Shown one piece after another: positions 1 through 7,536 of a stretch of DNA of 47,712 nt. The stretch's first letter is position 1; each line of letters opens with the position of its first letter. The translations under genes and the position numbers were made by a program. This stretch comes from Bacteroidales bacterium (GTDB lineage Bacteria > Bacteroidota > Bacteroidia > Bacteroidales > UBA932): the NCBI GenBank assembly GCA_017626555.1, contig JAGAIM010000082.1:1-47712 (forward strand). Reading direction: 5' to 3'. Below the pieces are notes generated by a model that was given only the letters and a program-made list of their open reading frames with translations, did not search any database and had not been told where the DNA came from.

Positions 1-137
1 ATTAAAAGTGTTTCAATTTACAATAGTTGATCACAACATAAATCACCACTCAACAGCCATAGATAAGGCGAACAGTATGATATGAAATATCTATGAGTAA
101 CGGATTGTTGAGCGAATGAAAAGTCTCTTTGTAAGAG
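1..137. repeat. Left arm of a 137-bp perfect inverted repeat
   Basis: Positions 1-137 are the exact reverse complement of 311-447. The inner end is the 13 bases at 125-137, after which the two arms diverge. Because the window starts at base 1, the outer end of the repeat is not visible and the arm could be longer. It includes the motif CGGATTGTTGA at 101-111, which occurs again in the core. Such an arrangement fits a site-specific DNA inversion element, which is common in Bacteroidales, but the arms are much longer than usual inverton repeats. An assembly fold-back is the main alternative. Confidence 0.9.
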
Positions 138-310
138 ATATGATTACTGCCGCGAAATTACATATTTTTCAGCAAATGACATCATTAACACTAAAAAAAA
201 TTACTTAAGATCCTGATTTTGTTTAGGGCAAGAGCGGATTGTTGACGAAATAACATCATACCGATCCCAATAACCTACTTATAATCAATATAAATATGCT
301 GCATAAATCA
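138..310. other. Core between the inverted repeat arms, possibly invertible
   Basis: This 173-bp AT-rich, non-coding core has no usable reading frame. It holds a second copy of CGGATTGTTGA at 235-245. At 153-160 it has a leftward-pointing TAATTTCG box, the same -7 variant found in a better promoter at 40863-40893. No good -33 element lies at the normal distance from it. If the core inverts, this box would point toward glsA. No recombinase gene lies in the window. Confidence 0.5.
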
Positions 311-447
311 CTCTTACAAAGAGACTTTTCATTCGCTCAACAATCCGTTACTCATAGATATTTCATATCATACTGTTCGCCTTATCTATGGCTGTTGAGT
401 GGTGATTTATGTTGTGATCAACTATTGTAAATTGAAACACTTTTAAT
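311..447. repeat. Right arm of the 137-bp inverted repeat
   Basis: This is the exact reverse complement of 1-137. The arm ends 26 bp before the glsA start codon. It contains the likely -33 element and the first base of the -7 box for glsA, so the inversion boundary falls inside the promoter. Confidence 0.9.
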
Positions 448-454
448 ATATTCG
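424..454 (+). promoter_or_regulatory. Candidate glsA promoter straddling the repeat edge
   Basis: ATTG at 424-427, 19 nt, then TATATTCG at 447-454: one mismatch in each element from the Bacteroidota consensus TTTG-N19-TAnnTTTG. The predicted start of transcription near 461 leaves a leader of about 13 nt. Since the arms are identical, inversion of the core would leave this promoter in place. Confidence 0.45.
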
Positions 455-473
455 TGTCGAAATTTCAAGTATT

Positions 474-1385
474 ATGGACTATCAGAAGATTCTGGAAGAT
501 ATATATCAGGAGATACTTCCTTTCGCAAAAGAAGGAAAGCAGGCGGATTATATTCCTGCTCTGGCTAAGATCGATCCCGATCAATTCGGAATATGCCTCA
601 GAACGGTGGAGGGATGTACATATACATACGGACAGGCTGATACCCGTTTCTCGATACAAAGTATAGCAAAGGTGTTTGCTATGGCTATGGGTTTATCTCT
701 GCTTGGGGAGGAAATCTGGAAGAAGGTAGGCAGGGAGCCGTCTGGTACGGCATTCAATTCCCTTGTCCAGTTGGAGATAGAAAAGGGTATTCCGAGAAAC
801 CCTTTCATCAATGCCGGGGCTATAGTTGTCGCAGATATCCTGATGACTGAACTTGATGAGCCGGAGAACGAATTCCTAAGTTTTGTAAGAACTCTTTGCA
901 AGGATGATTCCATCTGCTATAATATGGAAGTGGCATATTCTGAGAGAGAGAAAGGATATCTCAATGCCGCTATTGCCAATCTTTTGAAATATCACGGTAC
1001 GATTGACAATGATATTGAGGATGTGCTGATGTTCTACTTCAAGATGTGTTCTGTTGAGATGAGTTGCAGAGAACTGGCATTGGCTTTCAGGGCGTTCACC
1101 TGTCATAAAGACTTCAATTATTCGGGTTACCGCCTTACTTCTTCTCAGGTCAAGCGTCTTAATGCTGTGATGCAGACTTGTGGATTCTATGATGAGGCTG
1201 GTGAATTCTCCTACCTTGTCGGCTTGCCAGGAAAAAGTGGAGTCGGGGGAGGAATCGTTGCAATCTATCCTATGAAGTATTCAGTTTCCGTATGGAGCCC
1301 AAGGCTAAATTCCAAGGGTAATTCTGTGATGGGAATGAAGGCATTGGAACTGTTGACTACATATACGGAAGAGTCAATATTCTGA
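474..1385 (+). CDS. glsA: Glutaminase A
   Basis: Converts L-glutamine to glutamate and ammonia in the cytoplasm (EC 3.5.1.2). The 303-residue protein has the usual length and covers one serine-beta-lactamase-like glutaminase domain. The catalytic Ser-x-x-Lys is Ser63-Ile-Ala-Lys66, followed by the family signature NPFINAGAI near residue 110 and the glycine-rich GKSGVGGGI segment near 254. It stands alone, with its start 26 bp from the inverted repeat, so its upstream region may be phase-variable. The bacterial enzyme is often linked to acid resistance and nitrogen salvage; nothing here shows which applies. Confidence 0.93.
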   Translation: MDYQKILEDIYQEILPFAKEGKQADYIPALAKIDPDQFGICLRTVEGCTYTYGQADTRFSIQSIAKVFAMAMGLSLLGEEIWKKVGREPSGTAFNSLVQLEIEKGIPRNPFINAGAIVVADILMTELDEPENEFLSFVRTLCKDDSICYNMEVAYSEREKGYLNAAIANLLKYHGTIDNDIEDVLMFYFKMCSVEMSCRELALAFRAFTCHKDFNYSGYRLTSSQVKRLNAVMQTCGFYDEAGEFSYLVGLPGKSGVGGGIVAIYPMKYSVSVWSPRLNSKGNSVMGMKALELLTTYTEESIF

Positions 1386-1583
1386 TTGATATCATTCGTC
1401 GGGATTTTGTGTATATTGAAATTTTTAACGAAAATCAGGCATAATTTTTCTATTTGTAAATTTCGGTGTATATAAATTTATGCTTTATAAATATAAGGTG
1501 TATCTTTCTTAAATTTTGATAGTTTTCAAAAATTATGTTTGTGGTGGTATTTTTACCATTCGTCAGACTTGACTGGTACATTT

Positions 1584-1614
1584 GTTGCTAATGACAGAAA
1601 AAGCAGTACCTTTG
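1584..1614 (+). promoter_or_regulatory. Promoter of the candidate small RNA
   Basis: GTTG at 1584-1587, 19 nt, then TACCTTTG at 1607-1614, a full match to the -7 consensus TAnnTTTG. Transcription would start near 1621. No open reading frame follows before the terminator at 1698-1738. Confidence 0.65.
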
Positions 1615-1620
1615 CAATCG

Positions 1621-1738
1621 AGTTGATCAGAGAGTTCTTCTGAAACTCTCACAACTTATTGGTTATTAGTTTTAGTGTTATTAATTATGTGGTTAGTATG
1701 AGGCATCCCCGCGTGAGCGGTGAAGTCTCATTTTTTTT
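1621..1738 (+). ncRNA. Candidate small RNA of about 118 nt, family unknown
   Basis: The transcript expected from the promoter at 1584-1614 starts with a stem-loop. AGTTG at 1621-1625 pairs with CAACT at 1652-1656, and GAGAGTT at 1630-1636 pairs with AACTCTC at 1644-1650. An unpaired U-rich middle follows (1657-1697), and it ends in an intrinsic terminator. No ribosome binding site or meaningful ORF is present. The separate 5' hairpin argues against 6S RNA, whose ends pair with each other. I do not recognise a known family. It lies between glsA (same strand, upstream) and the convergent cpsB-like gene. Confidence 0.55.
1698..1738 (+). terminator. Intrinsic terminator of the small RNA
   Basis: ATGAGGC at 1698-1704 pairs with GTCTCAT at 1725-1731 (one G-U pair). 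An inner CCGC-GTGA-GCGG hairpin sits inside, and eight T residues run over 1731-1738. The T-run lies only on the plus-strand side. Confidence 0.75.
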
Positions 1739-1756
1739 ATGCCTGTCAATGATGAA

Positions 1757-2416
1757 TCACATTTCCCAGAGTCTGTTGCCTTCTTGCAGCCAGGCACTGA
1801 TGGCATTGATATAGAGCATATTGTGCATATCTGTCGCTAGAAAGGAGACTATACCCTCATCAATGTACATTCTGGCTCTTTCCCTGACTGCTTCTCCGTA
1901 TATACCGGCAAGTGAGCCGTAGTTTGACTGTATCTTCACTCCCGCATCGACATATCTCAAAAGCATATCGTGTGAAAGATGAAAATATCTTTCAGGGTGG
2001 GGAAGTATTGGAGTCAGCCCCATAGATATCACTTTCCCGAACTCCTCCATTGGTTTGAGGTAGCCCATTTCCGAAGGATCATTGATAGGGAATTCCATCA
2101 GGATATATTTATCTTCAATAAGCATCAGAAGGCCTTTCTCAAGGATTTCCGGCCAGGTCTCGGGGTTGAGCCTGTACTCGGCCGACATTCTTAAGTCAAT
2201 TTTCAATCCCTTGTCTGCCAGAGTGTTGCATAGAATGTCAAACTTTTCTCTGATGACTTCTGTGGTGTTTCTGAATTTTCTCGTTATGTGTGGGGTACAG
2301 GTTATCCGGTCGAATCCCCAACCTGCCATTTCAGTAACAAGTTCCACGGACTCTTCAAGCGTCCTGGCTCCGTCATCGATGCCTGGGAGAATGTGGCTGT
2401 GAAAATCAATCTTCAT
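1757..2416 (-). CDS. CpsB/YwqE-type PHP tyrosine phosphatase
   Basis: Predicted metal-dependent protein-tyrosine phosphatase of the PHP fold, related to CpsB (Streptococcus) and YwqE (Bacillus), which dephosphorylate the BY-kinase that controls capsule or exopolysaccharide export. The 219 residues contain the metal-binding pattern in order: His6 and His8 (DFHSHILPG), His43 (TPHITRKF), Glu80, His140 with Arg143 (PHPERY), and Asp196 with His198 (ATDMHN). It starts 2 bp after maf, so the two are co-transcribed. No kinase or capsule gene is in this window, so the substrate is not shown. Confident on family, less on role. Confidence 0.85.
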   Translation of the reverse strand: MKIDFHSHILPGIDDGARTLEESVELVTEMAGWGFDRITCTPHITRKFRNTTEVIREKFDILCNTLADKGLKIDLRMSAEYRLNPETWPEILEKGLLMLIEDKYILMEFPINDPSEMGYLKPMEEFGKVISMGLTPILPHPERYFHLSHDMLLRYVDAGVKIQSNYGSLAGIYGEAVRERARMYIDEGIVSFLATDMHNMLYINAISAWLQEGNRLWEM

Positions 2417-2418
2417 TT

Positions 2419-3000
2419 TTAGCCGATGAATTTGAGAAGTTCCTGATAGACAAGATGTACAGGGAGTCCCATTATTGTGAAATATGAGCCTTCGATCTTA
2501 CCGATTCCAATGTAGCCTATCCATTCCTGGATACCGTATGCTCCAGCCTTGTCAAAAGGTTTGAATGTGTCTATATAATAGTCTATTTCATTGTCAGACA
2601 ATTCCTTGAAATAGACGATGGCGGTGTCGCTGACAGTCTCGTGTCTTGATGAATCGCGTACTGTGACAGAGGTAATCACTTTATGCTCGCGTCCGGAAAG
2701 AACTCTCAGCATCTGAGCAGCCTCATCTCTTGAATGAGGTTTGCCCATAACCAGATCTCCGCATAGAACAAGAGTGTCGGATGTTATAAGAATCTCGTTC
2801 TTTTCCAATGGCCTGTGAAAACCGAATGATTTGCCCTCGGATAATACGGCCGGTATGGATTCGCGCGGTGTTTCCTCACTATATACTTCTTCGAAATTAT
2901 TACGTGTATCTATTTCAAAATCAATGTTCAAGCCTTCAAGCAACTCTTTTCTTCTTGGGGAGCCGCTTGCCAGAATGATCTTTTTGTCTTTTATATCCAT
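2419..3000 (-). CDS. maf: Maf-family nucleotide pyrophosphatase
   Basis: House-cleaning enzyme that hydrolyses non-canonical nucleoside triphosphates such as dTTP/UTP analogues to monophosphates and pyrophosphate; the family is also linked to septum control. The 193-residue protein starts with the signature LASGSPRRKELL (residues 10-21). It has the catalytic aspartate in TSDTLV (Asp75), KPHSRDEAAQMLRVLSG and the closing DKAGAYGIQEW segment. Middle gene of a likely three-gene unit, 2 bp before the cpsB-like gene and about 50 bp after the HTH gene. Confidence 0.92.
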   Translation of the reverse strand: MDIKDKKIILASGSPRRKELLEGLNIDFEIDTRNNFEEVYSEETPRESIPAVLSEGKSFGFHRPLEKNEILITSDTLVLCGDLVMGKPHSRDEAAQMLRVLSGREHKVITSVTVRDSSRHETVSDTAIVYFKELSDNEIDYYIDTFKPFDKAGAYGIQEWIGYIGIGKIEGSYFTIMGLPVHLVYQELLKFIG

Positions 3001-3049
3001 TTCGTTTGCTTTATGATTTTTCTCTGAAACAGCGGCAAAAATACGTTAT

Positions 3050-3430
3050 TTATTTGAAAATCTCCGGATATTCTGTTATTATACTCCTGCTCGTAACTTT
3101 GATGAATGTCGTGTTGACGCATAATATATCGGCAATGACAGCAAAATTGAATCCTGATATCATCAGTATCATTATGGATTTCCTGAATCTGCTCTCATCC
3201 AGAGCCGCTATCTCTTCAATCATAGGAATGGTTTCTATGAATTCCTTTCCGGTCAGGGTTTCATACAATTCATCTCTGATTGCTGTTATCTGCTTGCTGA
3301 TATGCTCCTGCGAGTCCTTCGACCAACGCTTTGTCCAATGTTCCTTGATAATGCGATATCTTCCGGCGGAGATGCTTTCAAGCAGCAAGAGAGTCAATGC
3401 TGCCTTTTCTGATGATACTGTCTTTTCCAT
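3050..3430 (-). CDS. Small protein with C-terminal helix-turn-helix
   Basis: I do not recognise a named family. The 126 residues are mostly helical. The last third (about 80-112, SRFRKSIMILMISGFNFAVIA and following) reads like the sigma-region-4/LuxR-type HTH found at the end of many Bacteroidota hypothetical regulators: a hydrophobic helix, Gly turn, then a basic recognition helix with TTFIKVTSRS. No signal peptide or membrane segment. Transcribed toward maf and the cpsB-like gene and possibly in their operon. A role in DNA binding is inferred from the HTH alone. Confidence 0.7.
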   Translation of the reverse strand: MEKTVSSEKAALTLLLLESISAGRYRIIKEHWTKRWSKDSQEHISKQITAIRDELYETLTGKEFIETIPMIEEIAALDESRFRKSIMILMISGFNFAVIADILCVNTTFIKVTSRSIITEYPEIFK

Positions 3431-3463
3431 TTTCTGCTTATTTTCCGGGGGCTAATGTAATGC

Positions 3464-3493
3464 AAAAAAAAGCAGCATCGTACTGATACTGCT
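3464..3493 (-). terminator. Intrinsic terminator after the secreted protein gene
   Basis: Read on the minus strand: AGCAGTATC, loop AGTAC, GATGCTGCT (one G-T pair), then eight T residues (plus-strand A-run 3464-3471). A second hairpin with a 10-bp palindromic stem, 3498-3519, lies between this and the stop codon at 3522. Confidence 0.85.
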
Positions 3494-3521
3494 TGGCAAA
3501 AGTTTGATGTCAAACTTTTAA

Positions 3522-4550
3522 TTACTCTTCAGAGTCCGGAAGGATGATTTCCATATATCTGCTCTCAATCTTTTCCTGCGAACCGCTTCCCGGAATGACC
3601 GCTTTGATATACTTGTCGTGATAGAAATTCAACGGCCAGCCTGTGTTCAGATGTATTTCTGAGGTGGTGTATTGTTCCCATTTGATCTGCATATTCATCT
3701 CCGACATAGCATCGTTCATTTCTTTGTTGAACTCATTCTTGAGACTGTCTGGCATTTCTGTGTGCTCGGTAGCCAGTCCGGTGATTGAGCCTATGGCAGA
3801 AGATACGGTCTCGTTGCCTATATCTGCCAATGTATATGTACGGCATACGGTGCTGTAGGTGTCTGTGAGATCCTTTTCAGCCCAGAAATTCGTCTTCGCA
3901 GACAACTGCTCCATTCCTGGGAGCATAAAATTCAAAGGTTCATCGAAACTGTATGTGTGGTCAAGCTCCATTCTTGCTCCGTGGAAAAGGAAGACGCGGC
4001 CTATGTCATCGAGAATGCTTGTCTGAATGACGGCAGGATCGGCAATCATTGCCAGTAACTGTTCTGTAAATCCCTGCATATCGAATCCTTCCAGGTCTTC
4101 AGGACTCATCTGCTCTGTAAGTGCTTGTGCCAGAGGCCCTATTCCTTTTTTGAAACTTTCAGCAAGTTGCGGAATGTTGTCAAACGAAATCAAACTTCCG
4201 TGCTGGTCGGTACTGAACAATACCGGAAGATTCGCTCCGCAATCACTCATAATTTTCTGTATCAGTTGATTTTGGGGATTGCTCGATTCTTCATCATAGT
4301 ATGTCAATTTGACCTGATACGAGGTTTCGGTTTTTCCGACTACTTCAAACTCCATAATTTCTGAAGAATATTCTACAGAAACAGTGTCGCCTTGCGCATT
4401 GATTTCTTTCGAACTTCTTTCGCAGTTATAGGCATATTTGTCGCCTATTTCCCAATACGCTACGATCTGCACCGTAGAATCCGGCATCATCTGCGCTGAT
4501 GCATATTGTCCGCATATCAATGCCAGAGCGAATAAAAAGAATCGTTTCAT
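3522..4550 (-). CDS. Secreted protein of unknown function
   Basis: I do not recognise the family. The 342-residue protein begins with a clear signal peptide (MKRFFLFALALICGQYASAQ), so it is periplasmic or surface-exposed. No lipobox cysteine is seen at the cleavage site. The rest is a soluble, mixed-charge, beta-rich sequence with conserved-looking segments VGKTETSYQVKLTYYDEES and TSEIHLNTGWPLNFYH; no catalytic motif is evident. The ATG at 4550 is preferred to the in-frame TTG two codons upstream because it directly begins the signal peptide. It is followed by its own terminator and is probably monocistronic. Confidence 0.8.
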   Translation of the reverse strand: MKRFFLFALALICGQYASAQMMPDSTVQIVAYWEIGDKYAYNCERSSKEINAQGDTVSVEYSSEIMEFEVVGKTETSYQVKLTYYDEESSNPQNQLIQKIMSDCGANLPVLFSTDQHGSLISFDNIPQLAESFKKGIGPLAQALTEQMSPEDLEGFDMQGFTEQLLAMIADPAVIQTSILDDIGRVFLFHGARMELDHTYSFDEPLNFMLPGMEQLSAKTNFWAEKDLTDTYSTVCRTYTLADIGNETVSSAIGSITGLATEHTEMPDSLKNEFNKEMNDAMSEMNMQIKWEQYTTSEIHLNTGWPLNFYHDKYIKAVIPGSGSQEKIESRYMEIILPDSEE

Positions 4551-4589
4551 TAGCAAAAAGATTAAAATTCATTGCAATATAGCAATAAA

Positions 4590-5981
4590 TTACAAGATTC
4601 TTTTTACAAACGAGAATAATTTGTACGGCATATATCTGAATGGGAGATCAATCCAGGTTCCAGTTGCAATTATTGATCGTCTGTGGGTGAATGCTTCAAA
4701 ACTATCTTTGTCGTGATATCTTCCCATACCGGAATTGCCGACACCTCCGAACGGTACATTCTCATTGGCTATGTGCATAATTACATCATTGATGCATCCG
4801 CCTCCGGATGAAGTCCTGCGGATCAGTTCCCATCCGTCCGATTCTTTGCCGAAATAATAGAATGCAAGAGGCTTCTCGCGCTCGTTGATGAATTCCATTG
4901 CTTTGACAGTGAATGGTTTGCCTGTATCATCTAAAGTGATGAACGGAAAGACAGGACCGAATATTTCTTCTGTCATAAGCGGTGAATCAAGAGCGACATT
5001 TTCAATGAGTGTCGGTTCAATGAAGAGTGAATCCGGGTCGTTTCCCCCTCCATATATGATGTCTCCGTCGTTGAAATATCCTACGACCCTGTCGAATGCT
5101 TTCCGGTTGACCATCCTGACATAGTGTCTGTCGGCCTTTATGTCGTCTCCGTGCAGATTGCGTATTTCCTTGGCAAAAGCATTTATGAATTTCTCTTTAA
5201 CATCTTTGTGTATCAATATATAATCAGGGGCAATGCAGGTCTGTCCGCTGTTCAAGGTCTTTCCCCAGGCAATTCGTCTTGCTGCTACCGGGATATCTGC
5301 ACTCTTATCTATGATGCAAGGACTTTTTCCTCCCAGTTCAAGCACGACCGGAGTGAGATACGTCGCCGCTGCTGACAAAACTTTCTTTGCCAGAGCCGGG
5401 CTTCCTGTGAAGAAAATCATATCCCATCTTTTCTCGAGAAGATATGTGTTGGTGTCTCTATTTCCTTGAATTACAGCGATATATCTTTCCTCAAATGTTT
5501 CGGATATCATATCTTCGATCACTTTTGCCACATTCGGAACGTATGGCGAAGGCTTCAGGACGGCGGTACATCCGGCGGATATTGCTCCTATCAAGGGATT
5601 GAGAAGCAGTTGTACCGGATAGTTCCAGGGGGATATGATCAATGCATTCCCAAGAGGTTCCTTCACGACATAACTGCGGGATGGAAATAATTTGAGCGGA
5701 CTGGCTATGCGCTCTCTGCCAGCCCATCTGGATACATTATGTATGTGATTCTTTATCTCACCTGCAACTATGCTGATTTCAGTAAGATATGCCTCCTCGT
5801 ATGATTTGTGCAAGTCTTTCCATAGCGCTTCTGAAATGTTCTGCTCCCATTTCTTCAACGCCTTCAGAAACCTGCTAAGCATAGATTTGCGGAACTCTAT
5901 GTCTAAGGTTGCTCCTGAACGGAAATAAGCCCTCTGGGCTTGTGTTATGCTGTCGATTCTTTCTATAGATGTATTTTCCAT
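4590..5981 (-). CDS. NAD(P)-dependent aldehyde dehydrogenase, ALDH3-like
   Basis: Oxidises an aldehyde to the acid with NAD(P). The 463-residue length and the lack of a long N-terminus match the ALDH3/fatty aldehyde dehydrogenase group. Key residues: oxyanion Asn120 (SPWNYP), general base Glu215 (LELGGKSP), nucleophile Cys249 (SGQTCIAPDY), and the EEIFGPV cofactor motif. The C-terminus is hydrophobic and basic (YMPYKLFSFVKRIL), like the membrane-associating tail of fatty aldehyde dehydrogenases. It follows the SDR gene by 40 bp on the same strand, suggesting a coupled alcohol-to-aldehyde-to-acid sequence on a long-chain substrate (inference). Confidence 0.9.
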   Translation of the reverse strand: MENTSIERIDSITQAQRAYFRSGATLDIEFRKSMLSRFLKALKKWEQNISEALWKDLHKSYEEAYLTEISIVAGEIKNHIHNVSRWAGRERIASPLKLFPSRSYVVKEPLGNALIISPWNYPVQLLLNPLIGAISAGCTAVLKPSPYVPNVAKVIEDMISETFEERYIAVIQGNRDTNTYLLEKRWDMIFFTGSPALAKKVLSAAATYLTPVVLELGGKSPCIIDKSADIPVAARRIAWGKTLNSGQTCIAPDYILIHKDVKEKFINAFAKEIRNLHGDDIKADRHYVRMVNRKAFDRVVGYFNDGDIIYGGGNDPDSLFIEPTLIENVALDSPLMTEEIFGPVFPFITLDDTGKPFTVKAMEFINEREKPLAFYYFGKESDGWELIRRTSSGGGCINDVIMHIANENVPFGGVGNSGMGRYHDKDSFEAFTHRRSIIATGTWIDLPFRYMPYKLFSFVKRIL

Positions 5982-6021
5982 ATTGCAATTATCGTCATTA
6001 TTTGCGGTTTTATCAAGTGTT

Positions 6022-6828
6022 CTACTTCCTTCCGGTGAATTCCTCCATAGAATGATATATGCCGAATACTTCTCCGAAAAACCAATCGAATATTCTGACA
6101 GGAAGAATTGCTTGCCAGAATCTGATGAAATGGAACCCGAAAGGAATTCCTTTGAAGATCTTGTCCTTTTCTATTGCATTTATTATCTTGCGTGCTGCAT
6201 ATTCAGGCTCAAGAATAGGGATGATCCTGGATTTGACCCCATCAAACATACCAGTGTTTATATAGTATGGTGCCACAGTGGTTATCCGCACATCGCTTTT
6301 CATTTCCTGAAGTTCTATCCTTACGGAATCAGACCACCCTATGACTCCCCATTTGCTTGCTGCATAGACCGACATCTTTGGATTGGAAATCATTCCTCCT
6401 GCTGAGGCAATCGTGCAGATATGGCCTCTGTTTCGAGTCAGCATATCCGGAAGAACGGCCCTTGAAACGAACATTGGCGCTATGGTATTTATGTTCATTG
6501 TTCTGACTATTTCATCGGCAGTCTGTTTGTCAAACGTCTTGTTGCTTGTAACAATACCTGCGCAGTTGATAAGAATGTCGATATGTCCGCATTCATCCGA
6601 TACTCTGTTATAAGATTCTGTAACGAGTTCATTATTAGAAACATCCACTATATATCCGTTAACCTTGCCTAAGATGCTTAATTCTTTAGTTGCAGAAGCA
6701 ATGTTCTTCGGATTGATATCCCAGATGATAAGCCTGGAGGCTCCTTTTTCAAGGGCCATCCGTCCCATAATCTTTCCGATTCCGGATGCACCTCCGGTAA
6801 TAAGTACATTTGCATTTTCAAATTTCAT
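6022..6828 (-). CDS. Short-chain dehydrogenase/reductase (SDR)
   Basis: NAD(P)-dependent oxidoreductase of the classical SDR fold, 268 residues. It has the Rossmann glycine motif TGGASGIG (11-18), NCAG near 88, Asn114, Ser142, and the YxxxK pair Tyr155/Lys159. The C-terminal tail with aromatic, hydrophobic residues (RFWQAILPVRIFDWFFG) resembles SDR16C-type enzymes acting on retinoids or long-chain alcohols. The ATG at 6828 is chosen because the GXXXGXG motif then sits at the usual distance and a TACTTTTG promoter box lies just upstream at 6851-6858. It precedes an ALDH3-like gene and is likely its metabolic partner. Confidence 0.9.
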   Translation of the reverse strand: MKFENANVLITGGASGIGKIMGRMALEKGASRLIIWDINPKNIASATKELSILGKVNGYIVDVSNNELVTESYNRVSDECGHIDILINCAGIVTSNKTFDKQTADEIVRTMNINTIAPMFVSRAVLPDMLTRNRGHICTIASAGGMISNPKMSVYAASKWGVIGWSDSVRIELQEMKSDVRITTVAPYYINTGMFDGVKSRIIPILEPEYAARKIINAIEKDKIFKGIPFGFHFIRFWQAILPVRIFDWFFGEVFGIYHSMEEFTGRK

Positions 6829-6850
6829 AATCGTCCTGTTTTTTGCCTGG

Positions 6851-6858
6851 CAAAAGTA
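6851..6858 (-). promoter_or_regulatory. -7 box for the SDR-ALDH pair
   Basis: TACTTTTG on the minus strand matches TAnnTTTG. Predicted transcription start near 6844, a leader of about 16 nt. No good TTTG -33 element at 18-21 nt; that region overlaps the terminator of the preceding operon. Confidence 0.45.
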
Positions 6859-6865
6859 GGACAAT

Positions 6866-6895
6866 AAAAATGCCGGCCGAAATCGTCGGCCGGCA
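6866..6895 (-). terminator. Intrinsic terminator of the DUF3467-kdsC operon
   Basis: A 10-bp perfect GC-rich stem (TGCCGGCCGA at 6871-6880 with TCGGCCGGCA at 6886-6895), 5-nt loop, and five T residues on the minus strand at 6870-6866. Confidence 0.9.
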
Positions 6896-6986
6896 ATGTC
6901 GTAAAACCCTCTGATTGGTTGTAATATCAGCAATTATGTGGTGAATCTATTCGGGTATGTGGTGAAATCAGTGGTATTTCAAGGGG

Positions 6987-7532
6987 TCAGAAGTTCTTTT
7001 TGTATTCCTGAACATCAAGTTCCCATAATCCCTGCTGCTTCATAACCATCTGTATGGTCTCCCTTACACAGCCTTTCCCTCCTGGCTTCGTGCTGATATA
7101 TCCTGCGATCTCCTTCACCTCATCGACTGCATCGCTCGGACATACACCGCATCCGCAGGCCTGCATTACCGGAATGTCAGGAAGATCATCCCCGAAATAC
7201 ATAACCTCATCAGGAGCAACGTTGTGTCTGAGGCAGAAATCGTTGAAATCCTCCATCTTTGCTCTTGAGCCCAGATATACATCCTCGGGCTTGATTCCAC
7301 AGGTGGAGAATCGTTTCCTTATGCTCTCAGAGCGTCCTCCTGTGATGATGGCCAGCGGGAATCCTTTCATTGATGCCATTCGTAGAGCCATACCATCCTT
7401 GGCATCAAATGTTCTGTAGAGTTCTCCGTTCAGGTCGGCAAGAATGCCTCCGTCAGTGAGGACACCATCGACATCAAACGCAAAAGCCCTGATCTTCAGC
7501 CAGCAGGATTCAGTTGATATATCTGTCTTCAT
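6987..7532 (-). CDS. kdsC: 3-deoxy-D-manno-octulosonate 8-phosphate phosphatase
   Basis: HAD-superfamily phosphatase that releases phosphate from KDO-8-P in the cytoplasm, a step toward the KDO of lipopolysaccharide. The 181 residues are the usual size for the cap-less, tetrameric C0 HAD group. They contain FAFDVDGVLTDGG (nucleophile Asp20, Asp22), IITGGRS (motif II), a basic KRF segment and YFGDDLPDIPVM (motif IV), and end in GKGCVRETIQMVM. The ATG at 7532, 4 nt after the stop of the DUF3467 gene, is chosen over upstream in-frame codons that would overlap that gene. Confidence 0.9.
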   Translation of the reverse strand: MKTDISTESCWLKIRAFAFDVDGVLTDGGILADLNGELYRTFDAKDGMALRMASMKGFPLAIITGGRSESIRKRFSTCGIKPEDVYLGSRAKMEDFNDFCLRHNVAPDEVMYFGDDLPDIPVMQACGCGVCPSDAVDEVKEIAGYISTKPGGKGCVRETIQMVMKQQGLWELDVQEYKKNF

Positions 7533-7536
7533 CAGG

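Noticed and set aside
1621-1738. 6S RNA
   Set aside because: The RNA begins with its own closed hairpin, whereas 6S RNA pairs its 5' and 3' ends around a large central bubble.
3006-3455. 149-codon plus-strand open frame
   Set aside because: Antisense to the small HTH gene at 3050-3430, which fits the strand and spacing of the maf cluster better.
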